Source of the DNA: Devosia sp. FJ2-5-3
GTDB taxonomy: Bacteria > Pseudomonadota > Alphaproteobacteria > Rhizobiales > Devosiaceae
NCBI RefSeq assembly: GCF_029201545.1
Contig: NZ_CP104007.1
Location: 3,072,501-3,136,500, forward strand
DNA: 64,000 nucleotides
Direction: 5' to 3'
The number at the start of each line of letters is the position of its first letter. The first letter of the stretch is position 1. Both the position numbers and the translations under genes were made by a program. A model generated the notes under the pieces. The model was not told the origin of the DNA and searched no databases. It was given only the letters and a program-made list of their open reading frames with translations. Of the stretch, positions 24,315 to 34,732 are shown piece by piece.

Positions 24315-25358
24315 CTAGACAAGCACTCGCGACAGGTCGTTTTTCTCGTAGAATTCCGACATGCTCACCGCCACCCCCTTCTGGCTGCTTTCGATGCCGG
24401 CGAAACAGAGGCTGAGCGAGCGCAGATGATCGCGGCCGTCGCATGGGGCGGGTGAGCCATTGCGGACCGACGAGATGAACTCGGCCAGCAGTGAAACGCT
24501 ATCGTCGTAATAGGGGGCTGCGTCCGGCGTCGCGATGTCGATAAGCTCTGGATCGACGCTCCTGGCATAGGCGAGGTCAGAATGGAGTTTGCGCTGTACG
24601 AGAATGCCGTCAGCGCAATCGACCCGCCATTCGAAATTGTAGACGTTCCATCCGCCCGACCAGGTGCCGTGATAGTTGACTTCGACGCCGCCTTCGAGAC
24701 CCAACAGGCAGTTCACATTAGCCTCGTGCGCATACATGCTCCAAGGCGGGTTCCATTCGCGACAGGCAATGGTCTCCACCTCGCGACCGTGAACGAAGCG
24801 GATGAGGTCGAGGTGATGAATGGTCTGCTCGAGCATCATCGGATGCTCCATGACCAATGGATAGCGATTGATACCCGGACGTTTACCGTTGCGATTGGTG
24901 CGGTAGTTGAACTGACCGAAACCCACCTGCCCCAGCTTTTCGCCCGTCAGCCACTGACGCATGGTCTGATTTACAGGCAGATAGCGGAAATTGAGACCGA
25001 CGCTCATTGGCAAACGGGCCGCATCGGCCATTTCGACAATGGCGGCAGCATCCTTCAGGGTCGTGGCCAGGGGCTTTTCGGCCAAGATCGGCAGGCCGGC
25101 ATCGAAAAGGCGCCGCATCTGCTGGAGATGCCCGTCTGGCGGTGTCACCAGTATGGCGGCATCGAACTGCCCCGAGGAGAGCGCGCTTTCCAAGTCGGTA
25201 AAGGCAGGAGTTTCCGGATTTTCGGCGCTGTAGAGATCAAGTGACGCCTGGCTGGGGTCAACGATGGCAGCGGTCAGAACATCGTCTGACATCTTGGCGA
25301 CCTTGCCCCACATCCGGCCGCGGGTCCCTGCCCCCAATTGCAGTACGCGAAACGTCAT
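24315..25358 (-). CDS. Gfo/Idh/MocA-family NAD(P)-dependent oxidoreductase
   Basis: A 347-residue protein with an N-terminal Rossmann dinucleotide fold (RVLQLGAGTRGRMW, residues 4-17), the AEKPLA motif near residue 94 whose lysine is used in catalysis, and the HHLDL motif near 180 in the C-terminal sugar-binding half. Family members oxidise or reduce cyclic polyols, sugars or their acids. It lies downstream of the peptide-type ABC operon on the same strand after a 282-bp gap, so it may act on the imported compound or a product of the enolase-superfamily enzymes. Exact substrate is unknown. Confidence 0.87.
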   Translation of the reverse strand: MTFRVLQLGAGTRGRMWGKVAKMSDDVLTAAIVDPSQASLDLYSAENPETPAFTDLESALSSGQFDAAILVTPPDGHLQQMRRLFDAGLPILAEKPLATTLKDAAAIVEMADAARLPMSVGLNFRYLPVNQTMRQWLTGEKLGQVGFGQFNYRTNRNGKRPGINRYPLVMEHPMMLEQTIHHLDLIRFVHGREVETIACREWNPPWSMYAHEANVNCLLGLEGGVEVNYHGTWSGGWNVYNFEWRVDCADGILVQRKLHSDLAYARSVDPELIDIATPDAAPYYDDSVSLLAEFISSVRNGSPAPCDGRDHLRSLSLCFAGIESSQKGVAVSMSEFYEKNDLSRVLV

Positions 25359-25640
25359 AGAAAAATTCCCTCCAAAACTTTCTATATGGCGACTACTGCG
25401 CTTTTGTCAGATTGTCGACAATTAACTCCTGGATGGCATTTGTGAGCGGATCGCAACAATAGTCCGAGCGGCAATCACGAGGTCCACGCCCAACTGTTCG
25501 ATCGGGCGCGGATTGTCTCGTTGAGCCGGTTTGCTCGAATGATCGTTTGCCGAGGAGGGTGGGCCCGAACCTCGGCCCGATTTCAGCCGGCGCCGATCGT
25601 CTTGGCCAAACCCCAATCCTCTCGGCATTGATGCCCGGTT

Positions 25641-26634
25641 TCAGTCCGTCGCCAGCGCCGCCGATGGCTCCGGTGTCCGGAATCTGCCACCAAGGTGGGA
25701 AGCAATGGGCCAGGCCTTGGCGAAATGGCACGCTGCCAAATGGCCCTCGCCTACGGACTGAAGCGGCGGCTCCTGGCTCTTGCAGATGTCCTGAGCGATC
25801 GGACAGCGCGTATGGAACCGGCAGCCGCCCGGTATGCTGATCGGGCTGGGCGGATCGCCAGCGAGAAGGATACGCTTCCTGCGCTTGCTGGGATGGGAGG
25901 CCGGTACGGCTGATAGCAGGGACTCGGCGTATGGATGGTACGGACCAGCAAAGAAAGCGGCTTTGGGCGCGAGCTCTACGATCTTGCCCAGATACATCAC
26001 GGCCACACGATCAGCCATGTGCTTCACTGTGGCCATATCGTGCGAGATGAAGAGATAAGCCGTGCCTTTTTCTTCCTGCATGTCCTGCAGGATATTTATG
26101 ACCTGCGAGCGCACGGACACGTCGAGGGCCGATACGGGTTCGTCTGCCACGATAAGACGCGGGCCCAGCGCAAAAGCGCGAATAATCCCGAGGCGCTGGC
26201 GCTGGCCGCCAGAAAACTGCCGCGGCCAGCTGTCGACATGTTTGGCGCTGAGCCCCACAGCCTTGAGCAGGCCTTCCGCCGTGCTCCGCCGTTCTGCCTT
26301 TCCGCGCACCATGCCGTGCACAGCAAGGGGCTCGGTGACGAGTTCGCCTGCCGTCATCCGCGGATCGAGCGACGAAAAAGGGTCCTGGAAGACAAATTGG
26401 ATCTCGCGGCGGATATCCTTGAGCGCTCCCTGGGACATATGGGTGATGTCCTGACCCTCGAAACGGATTGTGCCCTCGGTGGCGTCGGTCAGGCGCAGGA
26501 TGAGGCGAGACACGGTCGACTTGCCACAGCCCGACTCTCCGACCAGTGCCAGGGTCTCGCGCTCCGCCAGGGAAAAACTCAGCCCGTCAACGGCGCGCAC
26601 CGATCCGCCGAAGATCTTTTTGAGATCCGTGACC

Positions 26635-26651
<17 letters not shown>
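25641..26651 (-). CDS. Dipeptide/oligopeptide ABC transporter ATPase (DppF-like)
   Basis: A 336-residue ATPase with Walker A GESGCGKST, the Q-loop FQDPFSSLDPR, the signature FSGGQRQRLG, Walker B LIVADEPVSALD and the switch His in FISHD. The C-terminal CRFHTRCP block is the cysteine-rich oligo_HPY extension specific to Opp/Dpp ATPases. ATG 26651 has an AGGAG site and overlaps the preceding ATPase gene by 17 bases; the longer in-frame extension lies across that gene. It pairs with the upstream ATPase to drive import. The tail continues about 40 residues past the oligo_HPY block without a known motif. Confidence 0.9.
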
Positions 26652-27620
<969 letters not shown>

Positions 27621-27624
<4 letters not shown>

Positions 27625-28433
27625 CGCGCGGTCCGATCAGGGTCGAGACGATCACGCAGGGCGTCGCCGAGAATGTTGAAGGAAAGCACCGTCAGCGTGA
27701 TGGCCAGGCCGGCGAACAGGGCGGGCAATGGCGAGCCGAAGATGTTCTGCACGCCATAGCGAACGATATTGCCCCAGGACGGTGCAGGCGGTTGAGCACC
27801 GAGGCCGATGAAGCTCAGCGTCGCTTCCATGCGAATGGCGGCACCGATCCAGATCGTGGTCATGACCACGAGTGGCCCCGAGATATTAGGCAAGACGTGC
27901 CTCAGAATTGTCGAGTATGACGGCCTGCCCATGGCAATTGCCGCATCTACATAGCCTTCCTGCCGGACCGACAGTGCCGAGGCGCGCGAGAGGCGAATGA
28001 AACTCGGAATGAGGGCGAAGGAAATGGCGATCGACAAGTTGACGATGCCGGGCCCTAGCAAGGCCACAACCAGCACGCCGAGCAGCAGCGGATCGAACGA
28101 CATCATCATGTCGGTGACGCGAGTGACGACACGCTCCGTCCAGCCACCGAAATAAGCGGCAGTGGTGCCCATGGTAATCCCGACCACCGCAGCAATCAGC
28201 GGCGAGACGAGCCCGATGGTCATCGAGAGGCGCGATCCTTCAAGAATGCGGGAAAACACGTCACGACCGAAATCGTCTGTGCCGAGCCAGTAGATTGCAC
28301 TGGGGCCCTGGTCGCGCGCGCGGAAATTCTGCAGCAGCGGATCGTGCGGCTGAATGAAATCTCCAAAGACCACGAGGATTGCCAGGGCGCTGAGAAAGAT
28401 GATCGAAAATGTTATGAAAATCCGGTCGAGCAT
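27621..28433 (-). CDS. ABC transporter permease (DppC-like)
   Basis: A 270-residue inner-membrane protein with about six hydrophobic helices. The N-terminal segment (FITFSIIFLSALAILVVFG) is followed by the periplasmic HDPLLQNFRARDQGPS-type strand and WLGTDDFGRDVFSRILEGSR, the characteristic DppC motif. The EAA coupling loop reads DAAIAMGRPSYSTILRHVLPN. It overlaps both neighbours by a few bases. Substrate specificity cannot be read from the permease. Confidence 0.9.
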
Positions 28434-29365
28434 CAGGCCGTCCTCACTCGAGGGTCGATCACCGCGTAAAGCAGGTCGGTCAGGAAATTGATGATCACGA
28501 CCAGCACCGAGAGGATGACGATGCCCCCCTGGATCAATGTGTAGTCGCGCGAGGTGACGGCGCCGACCAGCAATTGACCGACGCCAGGACGGTTGAAAAC
28601 AAGTTCGATGGCGATGGTGCCGCCCAGCGTCGCGATGATCGACAACGACAGATGCGTGGTCACGGGAAGCATCGCGTTGCGGAAGATATGTCGCCAGATA
28701 ACGTTCTGGCGTGTCATTCCCAGAGCCTCGGCGGTGCGCACATAATCACGACCCGACACATCCAGGACCGCAGTGCGAGTGAGCCGCATCATGCCAAATC
28801 CCTTGAGCAGGCCAAGGGTCATTGCCGGCATGGCGAGGTAACGCAGGTCGAAGGCGTTGTCGCCGCCGCCAAGCAGTGGGAACCAGCGGAGGGTGAGGCC
28901 GAACAGCAAAAGGAAAAGTACGCCCAGGTAGAAGTCGGGCAGTGCAGAGCCGAAGAACGAGGTGATCCGGGTTACATGGTCGGCGGCCTTGCCGGCCTTC
29001 ATCGCCGAGAGAACGCCAAGCGGGATACCGATCAGGATGCCGATGATCGTCGAGGCAATGGTCAGCGCGATGGTATAGGGCAGATTGCGCATCATTGTCT
29101 CGGTGACCGAGGCGCGATTGATCAGGCTGGTCCCGAGGTCGAAATTCACCAGGCCCCAGAGGAATTCGCCATATTGGACGAAGATGGGCTTATCCAATCC
29201 CAGCGATCGACGGACATTTTCGATGGTCTCGGCGCTGGCCTGATCGCCCAGCATGGCAATAACCGGATCGCCCGGCAAAAGCCGCATGGCGAAAAAAACG
29301 AAACTGAAGACCAGAAAGGCCGTCAGGATCGCATCGGCCGATCGTTTCAGCACGAAGCGAAGCAT
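28433..29365 (-). CDS. ABC transporter permease (DppB-like)
   Basis: A 310-residue inner-membrane permease. It starts with MLRFVLKRSADAILTAFLVFS and has LPGDPVIAMLGDQASAETIENVRRSLGLD, the N-terminal DppB domain signature. The coupling loop reads TAEALGMTRQNVIWRHIFRNAMLPV. Its last base is shared with the DppC-like start. A 64-bp gap separates it from the solute-binding protein gene upstream. Confidence 0.9.
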   Translation of the reverse strand: MLRFVLKRSADAILTAFLVFSFVFFAMRLLPGDPVIAMLGDQASAETIENVRRSLGLDKPIFVQYGEFLWGLVNFDLGTSLINRASVTETMMRNLPYTIALTIASTIIGILIGIPLGVLSAMKAGKAADHVTRITSFFGSALPDFYLGVLFLLLFGLTLRWFPLLGGGDNAFDLRYLAMPAMTLGLLKGFGMMRLTRTAVLDVSGRDYVRTAEALGMTRQNVIWRHIFRNAMLPVTTHLSLSIIATLGGTIAIELVFNRPGVGQLLVGAVTSRDYTLIQGGIVILSVLVVIINFLTDLLYAVIDPRVRTA

Positions 29366-29429
29366 AGTGATCTCCTGGGAAGGCAGGACCCGGATCGCAG
29401 GGAGGTGCCGATCCGGGTCCCTTGGGGCC

Positions 29430-31031
29430 CTACTCGCTCACGCGGCGCGCGGTAGCGAATTCGTGCTGGCCGAAACCACCAACCGGCTCATAGCCGAGGT
29501 CGATATCGCCCTGCATGACCGAAAGCAGTGGCGCGGTCTGGAGCGGATAGACCGGGACGTCGCGCAGGATCTGCAATTGCGCTTCGCGCAGCAGTTCCAT
29601 CTGCTTTTCCGTATCGGTTTCCGCCACGGCCCGAGTCACCAGGTCATCGACATTGCCGCCCAACTCGCCGTAGTGAGAGAAATTTCGCAGGGCCGAGGGC
29701 TTGCCGACGGCGGCAGCCTCGCTGAGAAACTCATTGATCACAGCAGGCGCGCTGGGTGCGATGGCGGTCGAGAGTTCGGCGATCGAGCCCTTATCTTCGC
29801 GAATGTTGGCATGGTAGGAAGCGTGGTCCTGTACCTGCAAATTCACGTTGATCCCGACCTGGCGCAACATGTCCTGAACCATCAGCATATTGGTCAGATA
29901 GTCGTCGCGCTCGGAAATGATGACATCGATCGCAAACCCATCAGGAAAGCCGGCCTCGGTCAGTAATTCCCTGGCACGCTCTGGGTTGTATTCGTAGCGG
30001 AGGTCTTCAGGGATGTCCTCGGCTTGCAGCGCTCCGAAGAAACTTGCCGGCACGATAGCCGGGAGCGGTCCACTCAGAACGCCAAAGACTTCGCTCCACA
30101 CACTCTGGTCAATTGCATAGGCAATGGCCTGGCGCACCCGAACGTCGTCCAGCGGCTTGACCTTCATGTTGAAGTGCAGGAATTGCAGAGAGCCAGGCTG
30201 CAGGGTGATGATCTTGGCGTCAGGCACTGCTGACTGGATCGAGGCCACCCATTCGGGTGTGCGGTCGCCGCCGGTGGTATCAAGTTCGCCAGCAATAAAG
30301 GCGATCGTGCCAGCATTATTATCCGGAATGTAGCGCAGATGGAGTTCGTCCATCGGCGGGCGGCCGAGGAAATAATCATCAAAGGCCTTGAGGATCACCC
30401 GGTCTTGCGGGCGATATTCTGCAAATTCAAACGCGCCGCTCCCGACCGGGGCAAACCCGAACTTGTCTCCCAGTTCTTCAACGGCCTTCTTGGGAACGAT
30501 GAACCGTCCAAATCCGGGTGTGAGCGCCTGGCCGTGGAAAAAGGCATTGGCGCCGTGCAGGACGAACTTCACCGTCAGGGGGTCGATGACCTCGATGGAC
30601 TTGATATCCTTGAAGCTGGCACCGTGAACGCCGCCGAGGGCGGGATCCATCTGTCGTTCATAGGAGAACTTGACGTCCTCCGCCGACACTTCGCCATAGC
30701 CCTTGTGCCATTTGACGCCGGGCCGGAGATAGAAGGTCCATTCCGTGCGATCTTCAGAGATTTCCCACCGCTCGGCCAGTTGCGGCTGAAGGTTTTCGAG
30801 CGTGAGGTCCAGCGTGCCACGCGGTGGCGCCACCAGAGAATTAAACACCTGCAATGCAACGGTTTCGTCATCGCCGGTCTTGGTGAGCGCGGGATCGAGT
30901 GAGCCAATATCGCGCGCACCGAGGCGGACATTGAGCGTTTCCTGCGCGAGCGACAGGCCGGTCATCGCCGTGGTGGTCATGGCGACGGCGGCGGCAGTCG
31001 CCAACAATAGTTTTCTTCCCCAGATTCTCAT
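29430..31031 (-). CDS. ABC transporter solute-binding protein, family 5
   Basis: A 533-residue periplasmic protein with a Sec signal peptide (RKLLLATAAAVAMTTTAMTGLSLAQE) and the SBP_bac_5 landmarks WTFYLRPGVKWHKGYGEVSAEDVKFSYERQMDP, FALD-like RVRQAIAYAID and a C-terminal PVYPLQ stretch. It is the dedicated binding protein of the operon and shares it with two permeases, two ATPases and two enolase-superfamily enzymes. Those enzymes suggest that the ligand, or a part of it, is a sugar acid or related alpha-hydroxy acid rather than a plain peptide. That last point is inference. Confidence 0.88.
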   Translation of the reverse strand: MRIWGRKLLLATAAAVAMTTTAMTGLSLAQETLNVRLGARDIGSLDPALTKTGDDETVALQVFNSLVAPPRGTLDLTLENLQPQLAERWEISEDRTEWTFYLRPGVKWHKGYGEVSAEDVKFSYERQMDPALGGVHGASFKDIKSIEVIDPLTVKFVLHGANAFFHGQALTPGFGRFIVPKKAVEELGDKFGFAPVGSGAFEFAEYRPQDRVILKAFDDYFLGRPPMDELHLRYIPDNNAGTIAFIAGELDTTGGDRTPEWVASIQSAVPDAKIITLQPGSLQFLHFNMKVKPLDDVRVRQAIAYAIDQSVWSEVFGVLSGPLPAIVPASFFGALQAEDIPEDLRYEYNPERARELLTEAGFPDGFAIDVIISERDDYLTNMLMVQDMLRQVGINVNLQVQDHASYHANIREDKGSIAELSTAIAPSAPAVINEFLSEAAAVGKPSALRNFSHYGELGGNVDDLVTRAVAETDTEKQMELLREAQLQILRDVPVYPLQTAPLLSVMQGDIDLGYEPVGGFGQHEFATARRVSE

Positions 31032-31056
31032 GGTCGTAGTCTCCTCCTCTACGGGC

Positions 31057-32241
31057 TCATTGAATGACGATGTGATCGACCAGGTTTTTCTTCACGAAAT
31101 CCCAATCGTATTCGACGCCGAGCCCCGGTCCCTCCGGCACGGCGAAACACCCATCCGCACCCACGGCATCGAGCGTGTCGGAATAGTCCGAGGCGTAGAT
31201 GGAATTGGCGGCCTGGCCTCTTGATGGGCCGACCATCGCCAGTTCGTAGAAATTGGTGTTGCGGATTGCCGCCATGCAGTGCCGGTGCGCCGGGCCATTG
31301 CCATGAAGTTCCACATCGAGACCCATTGCCTCGGCGAAATGCGCGATCTTCATCGTACCGGTGATGCCGATGTCGAGATCAGGGTCGGCCCGTACAAAAT
31401 CAGTGCCATCGAGCAGGACCAGATTTGCCATGGCCTCGACGCCACGGACGTGCTCGCCCAGCAGGATCGGCGTCCTGATCATTTCGCGCAGGCGGCGATG
31501 GGCGTGGCCGGCAAGGCCGCCGTCGCTATAGGGGTCTTCGTACCAGAAGAACCCTGCTTCATCGCAGGCCTTGCCCACCAGCACGGCGTCGCCAAAGGTC
31601 TTGAGATGGCACGCGCTGTCATGCATCAGCGCCATGCGGCCGCCGACACGCTTGCCCAGAGCCAGAATGGCGCCGATATCGTTGTCGATGCCCCCATCGG
31701 TCCAGCCGTGCATCTTGAACGCCCGGTATCCGAGGTCGTAGCACTCATCGGCAAAATCGGCGAAAGCGCCAGGGCTTGCCAGCCCCCCACCGGGCCCGGC
31801 AAACCAGGTCGAGGCATAAGCGGGCAGTCGCCGCGGCTTGCCTCCGAGCATCTGCGTTACAGAGGCGCCGGATCTTTTTCCCGCCAGATCCCAGAGGGCA
31901 TTGTCGATCTGGCAGGCGCCGATGCGGTCTTCCTTGCGCAGATAGCGGCGCGCGATCTCATAAATCTGCTCGCGGCCGAAGGCGTCCATGCCAAGGATCC
32001 ACTTGGCGAGGAATTTGGCGTGCAAATAGGTGTCCGATCGACCGCCAATATATTCACCGCGCGACCCGTCGACGGTTTCCACCGCCACCCCCAGACGGGT
32101 GCGCGTAGTGCGGACGCCCGGCATATCTATGCCGCCCGGATTGACGTCGAATGCGGCATTGACCACGTCCTGCTTGAACAGGAACAGTTCGACCTTCTTG
32201 ATCGCTGACCCGCGGCTGCTGTCGTTGAATTGATGCGCCAT
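31057..32241 (-). CDS. Mandelate racemase/muconate-lactonizing enzyme (paralogue 2)
   Basis: A 394-residue enolase-superfamily enzyme. The N-terminal capping domain is followed by the TIM barrel with RAFKMHGW (the KxH/KxK strand), metal-ligand positions in MALMHDSA, FWYEDPYSD and LLGEHVRG, and the late AHRHCMAAIRN catalytic-His region. It should abstract the alpha proton of a carboxylate, typically dehydrating or racemising a sugar acid. It lies 10 bases after a close paralogue with the same motifs and directly before the solute-binding protein gene. Which of the two keeps which substrate cannot be told. Confidence 0.87.
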   Translation of the reverse strand: MAHQFNDSSRGSAIKKVELFLFKQDVVNAAFDVNPGGIDMPGVRTTRTRLGVAVETVDGSRGEYIGGRSDTYLHAKFLAKWILGMDAFGREQIYEIARRYLRKEDRIGACQIDNALWDLAGKRSGASVTQMLGGKPRRLPAYASTWFAGPGGGLASPGAFADFADECYDLGYRAFKMHGWTDGGIDNDIGAILALGKRVGGRMALMHDSACHLKTFGDAVLVGKACDEAGFFWYEDPYSDGGLAGHAHRRLREMIRTPILLGEHVRGVEAMANLVLLDGTDFVRADPDLDIGITGTMKIAHFAEAMGLDVELHGNGPAHRHCMAAIRNTNFYELAMVGPSRGQAANSIYASDYSDTLDAVGADGCFAVPEGPGLGVEYDWDFVKKNLVDHIVIQ

Positions 32242-32251
32242 CGCCGCCCCC

Positions 32252-33433
32252 TTACTGAATGGTCACATGCTGGGTGGTCATCTTCTCGATGGCCGCCCAG
32301 TCATAAGTCACACCAAGTCCGGGACCCTCCGGGACAGGGAAAGTGCCGTCGGCGCTCACGTCGTCGAGGGCGTCGGAATAGCCGCAGGTATAGACCGGCG
32401 CGTTGAAATTGCCGCGCGACGGCCCCACCATTGAAAGCTCGTAGAAATTGGTGTTGCGGATCGCCGCCATGCAGTGCCGATGCGCTGGGCCAGGCGCGTG
32501 CAGCTCCACGTCGAGCCCCAAGGCCTCGGCGAAATGGGCGATCTTCATCGTGCCGGTAATGCCCATGTCGAAATCGGGATCGGCGCGCACGAAATCGGTG
32601 CCATCGGCCAGAACCAGTGTCGCCAGGGATTCCAGCCCTCGGACATGTTCGCCCAGGAGGATCGGCGTCTTGATCAGCTCGCGCAGTCGGCGATGAGCAT
32701 GGGCCGAGAGCCCGCCATCGCTGTACGGGTCTTCGTACCAGTAGAAACCCGCCTCGTCGCAGGCTCGACCGACCGCCAGGGCATCGGCGAAAGTCTTGAA
32801 GCTGCAGGCGCTATCGTGCATCAGCGCCATGCGGCCACCAACGCGTCTGCCCAGGGCGAGAACGGCGCCGATATCCTTCTCGATGCCGCCATCCGACCAG
32901 CCGTGCATCTTGAAGGCGCGATACCCCATCGCGTAGCATTCTTCGGCAAAGTCAGCGTAGGCTTCGGGTGTCGCCAGGCCACCGCCATCGCCACCGAACC
33001 AGGTGGATGCATAGGCCTTGACCGAACGGCGCGCGCCGCCGAGCAATTGGGCCACCGATACTCCGAGCCGCTGGCCCGCCAGATCCCACAACGCGCAATC
33101 GATGACACCAGCGCCCATCCGGTCTTCCTTGCGAAGGTGGCGGCGGATGTCTTCGTAGGCCTGCTCCCTGGCAAAACAATCCTTGCCAATCACGGCCTTA
33201 GCGCAGGTGGCGGCCTGGGCGAGAGAATTGGCCTGTCCGCCCACATAGGCGCCAACGGCACCGTCCTTGGTTTCAATGCGGACCGCGAGGCGTGCTCGGC
33301 TCCCCTTGGCCCCCGGAAGGTCGATGCCTCCGGGCCCTACCCCATCCATCGGGTAGCTAAAGAGACGCAGATCGATGCGACTGATCTCAGTCGCCTTCGA
33401 TGCCGCAACGTCGCGTGAGGCCGCCTCCACCAT
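32252..33433 (-). CDS. Mandelate racemase/muconate-lactonizing enzyme (paralogue 1)
   Basis: A 393-residue enolase-superfamily enzyme and first gene of the leftward operon. It shares long identical stretches with the next gene (for example FKMHGW, FWYEDPYSDGGL-like and NTNFYEL) and has the same metal-ligand strands (MALMHDSA, FYWYEDPYSD, LLGEHVRG). The N-terminus has an extra 15 residues. ATG 33433 has GGGAGGA upstream. The pair looks like a tandem duplication that has diverged, most in the capping domain that decides substrate. A perfect palindrome just upstream suggests local repressor control. Confidence 0.87.
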   Translation of the reverse strand: MVEAASRDVAASKATEISRIDLRLFSYPMDGVGPGGIDLPGAKGSRARLAVRIETKDGAVGAYVGGQANSLAQAATCAKAVIGKDCFAREQAYEDIRRHLRKEDRMGAGVIDCALWDLAGQRLGVSVAQLLGGARRSVKAYASTWFGGDGGGLATPEAYADFAEECYAMGYRAFKMHGWSDGGIEKDIGAVLALGRRVGGRMALMHDSACSFKTFADALAVGRACDEAGFYWYEDPYSDGGLSAHAHRRLRELIKTPILLGEHVRGLESLATLVLADGTDFVRADPDFDMGITGTMKIAHFAEALGLDVELHAPGPAHRHCMAAIRNTNFYELSMVGPSRGNFNAPVYTCGYSDALDDVSADGTFPVPEGPGLGVTYDWAAIEKMTTQHVTIQ

Positions 33434-33452
33434 ATCCGATATCCTCCCGTGT

Positions 33453-33464
33453 ATCCTATAGGAT
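33453..33464. promoter_or_regulatory. Perfect palindrome ATCCTATAGGAT, likely operator
   Basis: A 12-bp perfect palindrome 20 bp upstream of the first enolase-superfamily start, in an AT-rich window between genes. FCD-type GntR regulators of sugar-acid operons often bind such sites. No cognate regulator gene is present in the window. Confidence 0.5.
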
Positions 33465-33636
33465 TATTGTTGGAAGGATATAGAAGCAGTTTTTTCGTGC
33501 TGTCAAACTGTAATGAGGGTCGCCGCCTCCAGGCGTTGGGCGGATAGAATTTTCGCCCATTGGCGTGGAGCAGGACTATTCAACCGCCCCACATTTTAGC
33601 CTGCGGGGCGGTGGCGGGGGTAACTATCGCAAACCG

Positions 33637-34695
33637 TTAGCGGGGTTTGCGTTTTCGGGTCAGGGCGACGAAGAACACGCCGCCGACAAGGCCGGTGATG
33701 ACGCCGATGGGGATGTCCTGAGGCGGAATGATGGTGCGGGCGGCGATGTCGGCGAGGACGAGGAAGATTGCGCCGACAAGGGCCGAGAGTGGAAGCACCC
33801 GGCGATAATCGCCACCGACGACCAGCCGCACGATGTGCGGAATCATGAGGCCAACGAAGGAGATGACGCCAGCGAAAGCAACGGCGGCGCCGGTAAGAAG
33901 GGCGCAGACGACGAAGACGACCATGCGAAAACGGCGGACCGGAATGCCGAGCGTGGTCGCCGACTCATCGCCCAAAGTCATAGCATTGAGGTGCCTGGCG
34001 TTAGCCAGAAGGTAACATCCGCAGCACAGCAATGCTAAAAGCGGGTATGGCAGCTGGGCCCATTGGGAGAGGCCCAATCCACCCAGCATCCAGAAGATGA
34101 CGGTGTGGGCCGCCCGCGGATCCCCCAAGAATATGCCCAGGCTTCCGAGCGAGGTGACGACGAAAGAAATGGCAACGCCGGTCAACACCAGGCGGCTGGC
34201 ATCGGTGGCGTCGGAAAAATTGGCAACGAAGACCACGAGGGCCGTGGTGAGGAGCGCCCCGCCGAAGGCGAAGAGCGGCACGGTGGCCAGGCCCAGGAAC
34301 ATGCCGGTGTGCAGCAGGACGATAACGGCACCCAGCGCTGCTCCGGAGGAAATGCCCAGAAGGTGCGGATCGGCCAGTTGATTGCGGGTGATGGCCTGCA
34401 GCGCCGCACCGACGAGAGCCAGGCTGGCACCGATGGTCGCGCCGAGGATCACGCGCGGCAGGCGCACTTCCCAGACAATATTGTCCCGGCCACCCGACCA
34501 GGTAACCTCGACGCTGCCCGGGAAGAGATGGTTGGCAATAACGCCCCACACCGTCTCGGGCGGAATGGCCACCGAGCCGAGGCTGACCGCGGCCACCATG
34601 GTTGCGACCAGCAGGAAAGCCAGCGCCGCCAGGATGAGCGGAAGCTGGTGCAATATGGCATGCCGGGGGCCGGCGACGAGATGGTGATGGGACAT
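33637..34695 (-). CDS. btuC: Corrinoid ABC transporter permease (BtuC/FecCD family)
   Basis: A 353-residue FecCD-family permease with about ten predicted transmembrane helices. Family landmarks include VRLPRVILGATIGASLALVGAALQAITRNQLADPHLLGISSGAALGA, VGLMIPHIVRLVVGGDYRRVLPLSALVGA and the closing PPQDIPIGVITGLVGGVFFVALTRKRK. ATG 34695 is chosen; an upstream in-frame ATG at 34758 would overlap the binding-protein gene and add a non-membrane tail. It lies third in an operon preceded by a cobalamin riboswitch, so it should carry vitamin B12 or a precursor. Siderophore transport is the family alternative, less likely given the riboswitch. Confidence 0.85.
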   Translation of the reverse strand: MSHHHLVAGPRHAILHQLPLILAALAFLLVATMVAAVSLGSVAIPPETVWGVIANHLFPGSVEVTWSGGRDNIVWEVRLPRVILGATIGASLALVGAALQAITRNQLADPHLLGISSGAALGAVIVLLHTGMFLGLATVPLFAFGGALLTTALVVFVANFSDATDASRLVLTGVAISFVVTSLGSLGIFLGDPRAAHTVIFWMLGGLGLSQWAQLPYPLLALLCCGCYLLANARHLNAMTLGDESATTLGIPVRRFRMVVFVVCALLTGAAVAFAGVISFVGLMIPHIVRLVVGGDYRRVLPLSALVGAIFLVLADIAARTIIPPQDIPIGVITGLVGGVFFVALTRKRKPR

Positions 34696-34732
34696 GACGA
34701 AGCGGGCCGGCCGCCTGGGACCGGCCCTTCTC

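Noticed and set aside
25359-25640. Open frames between the oxidoreductase and the DppF-like gene
   Set aside because: Short, overlapping frames with shadow-like composition; no start with a ribosome site.
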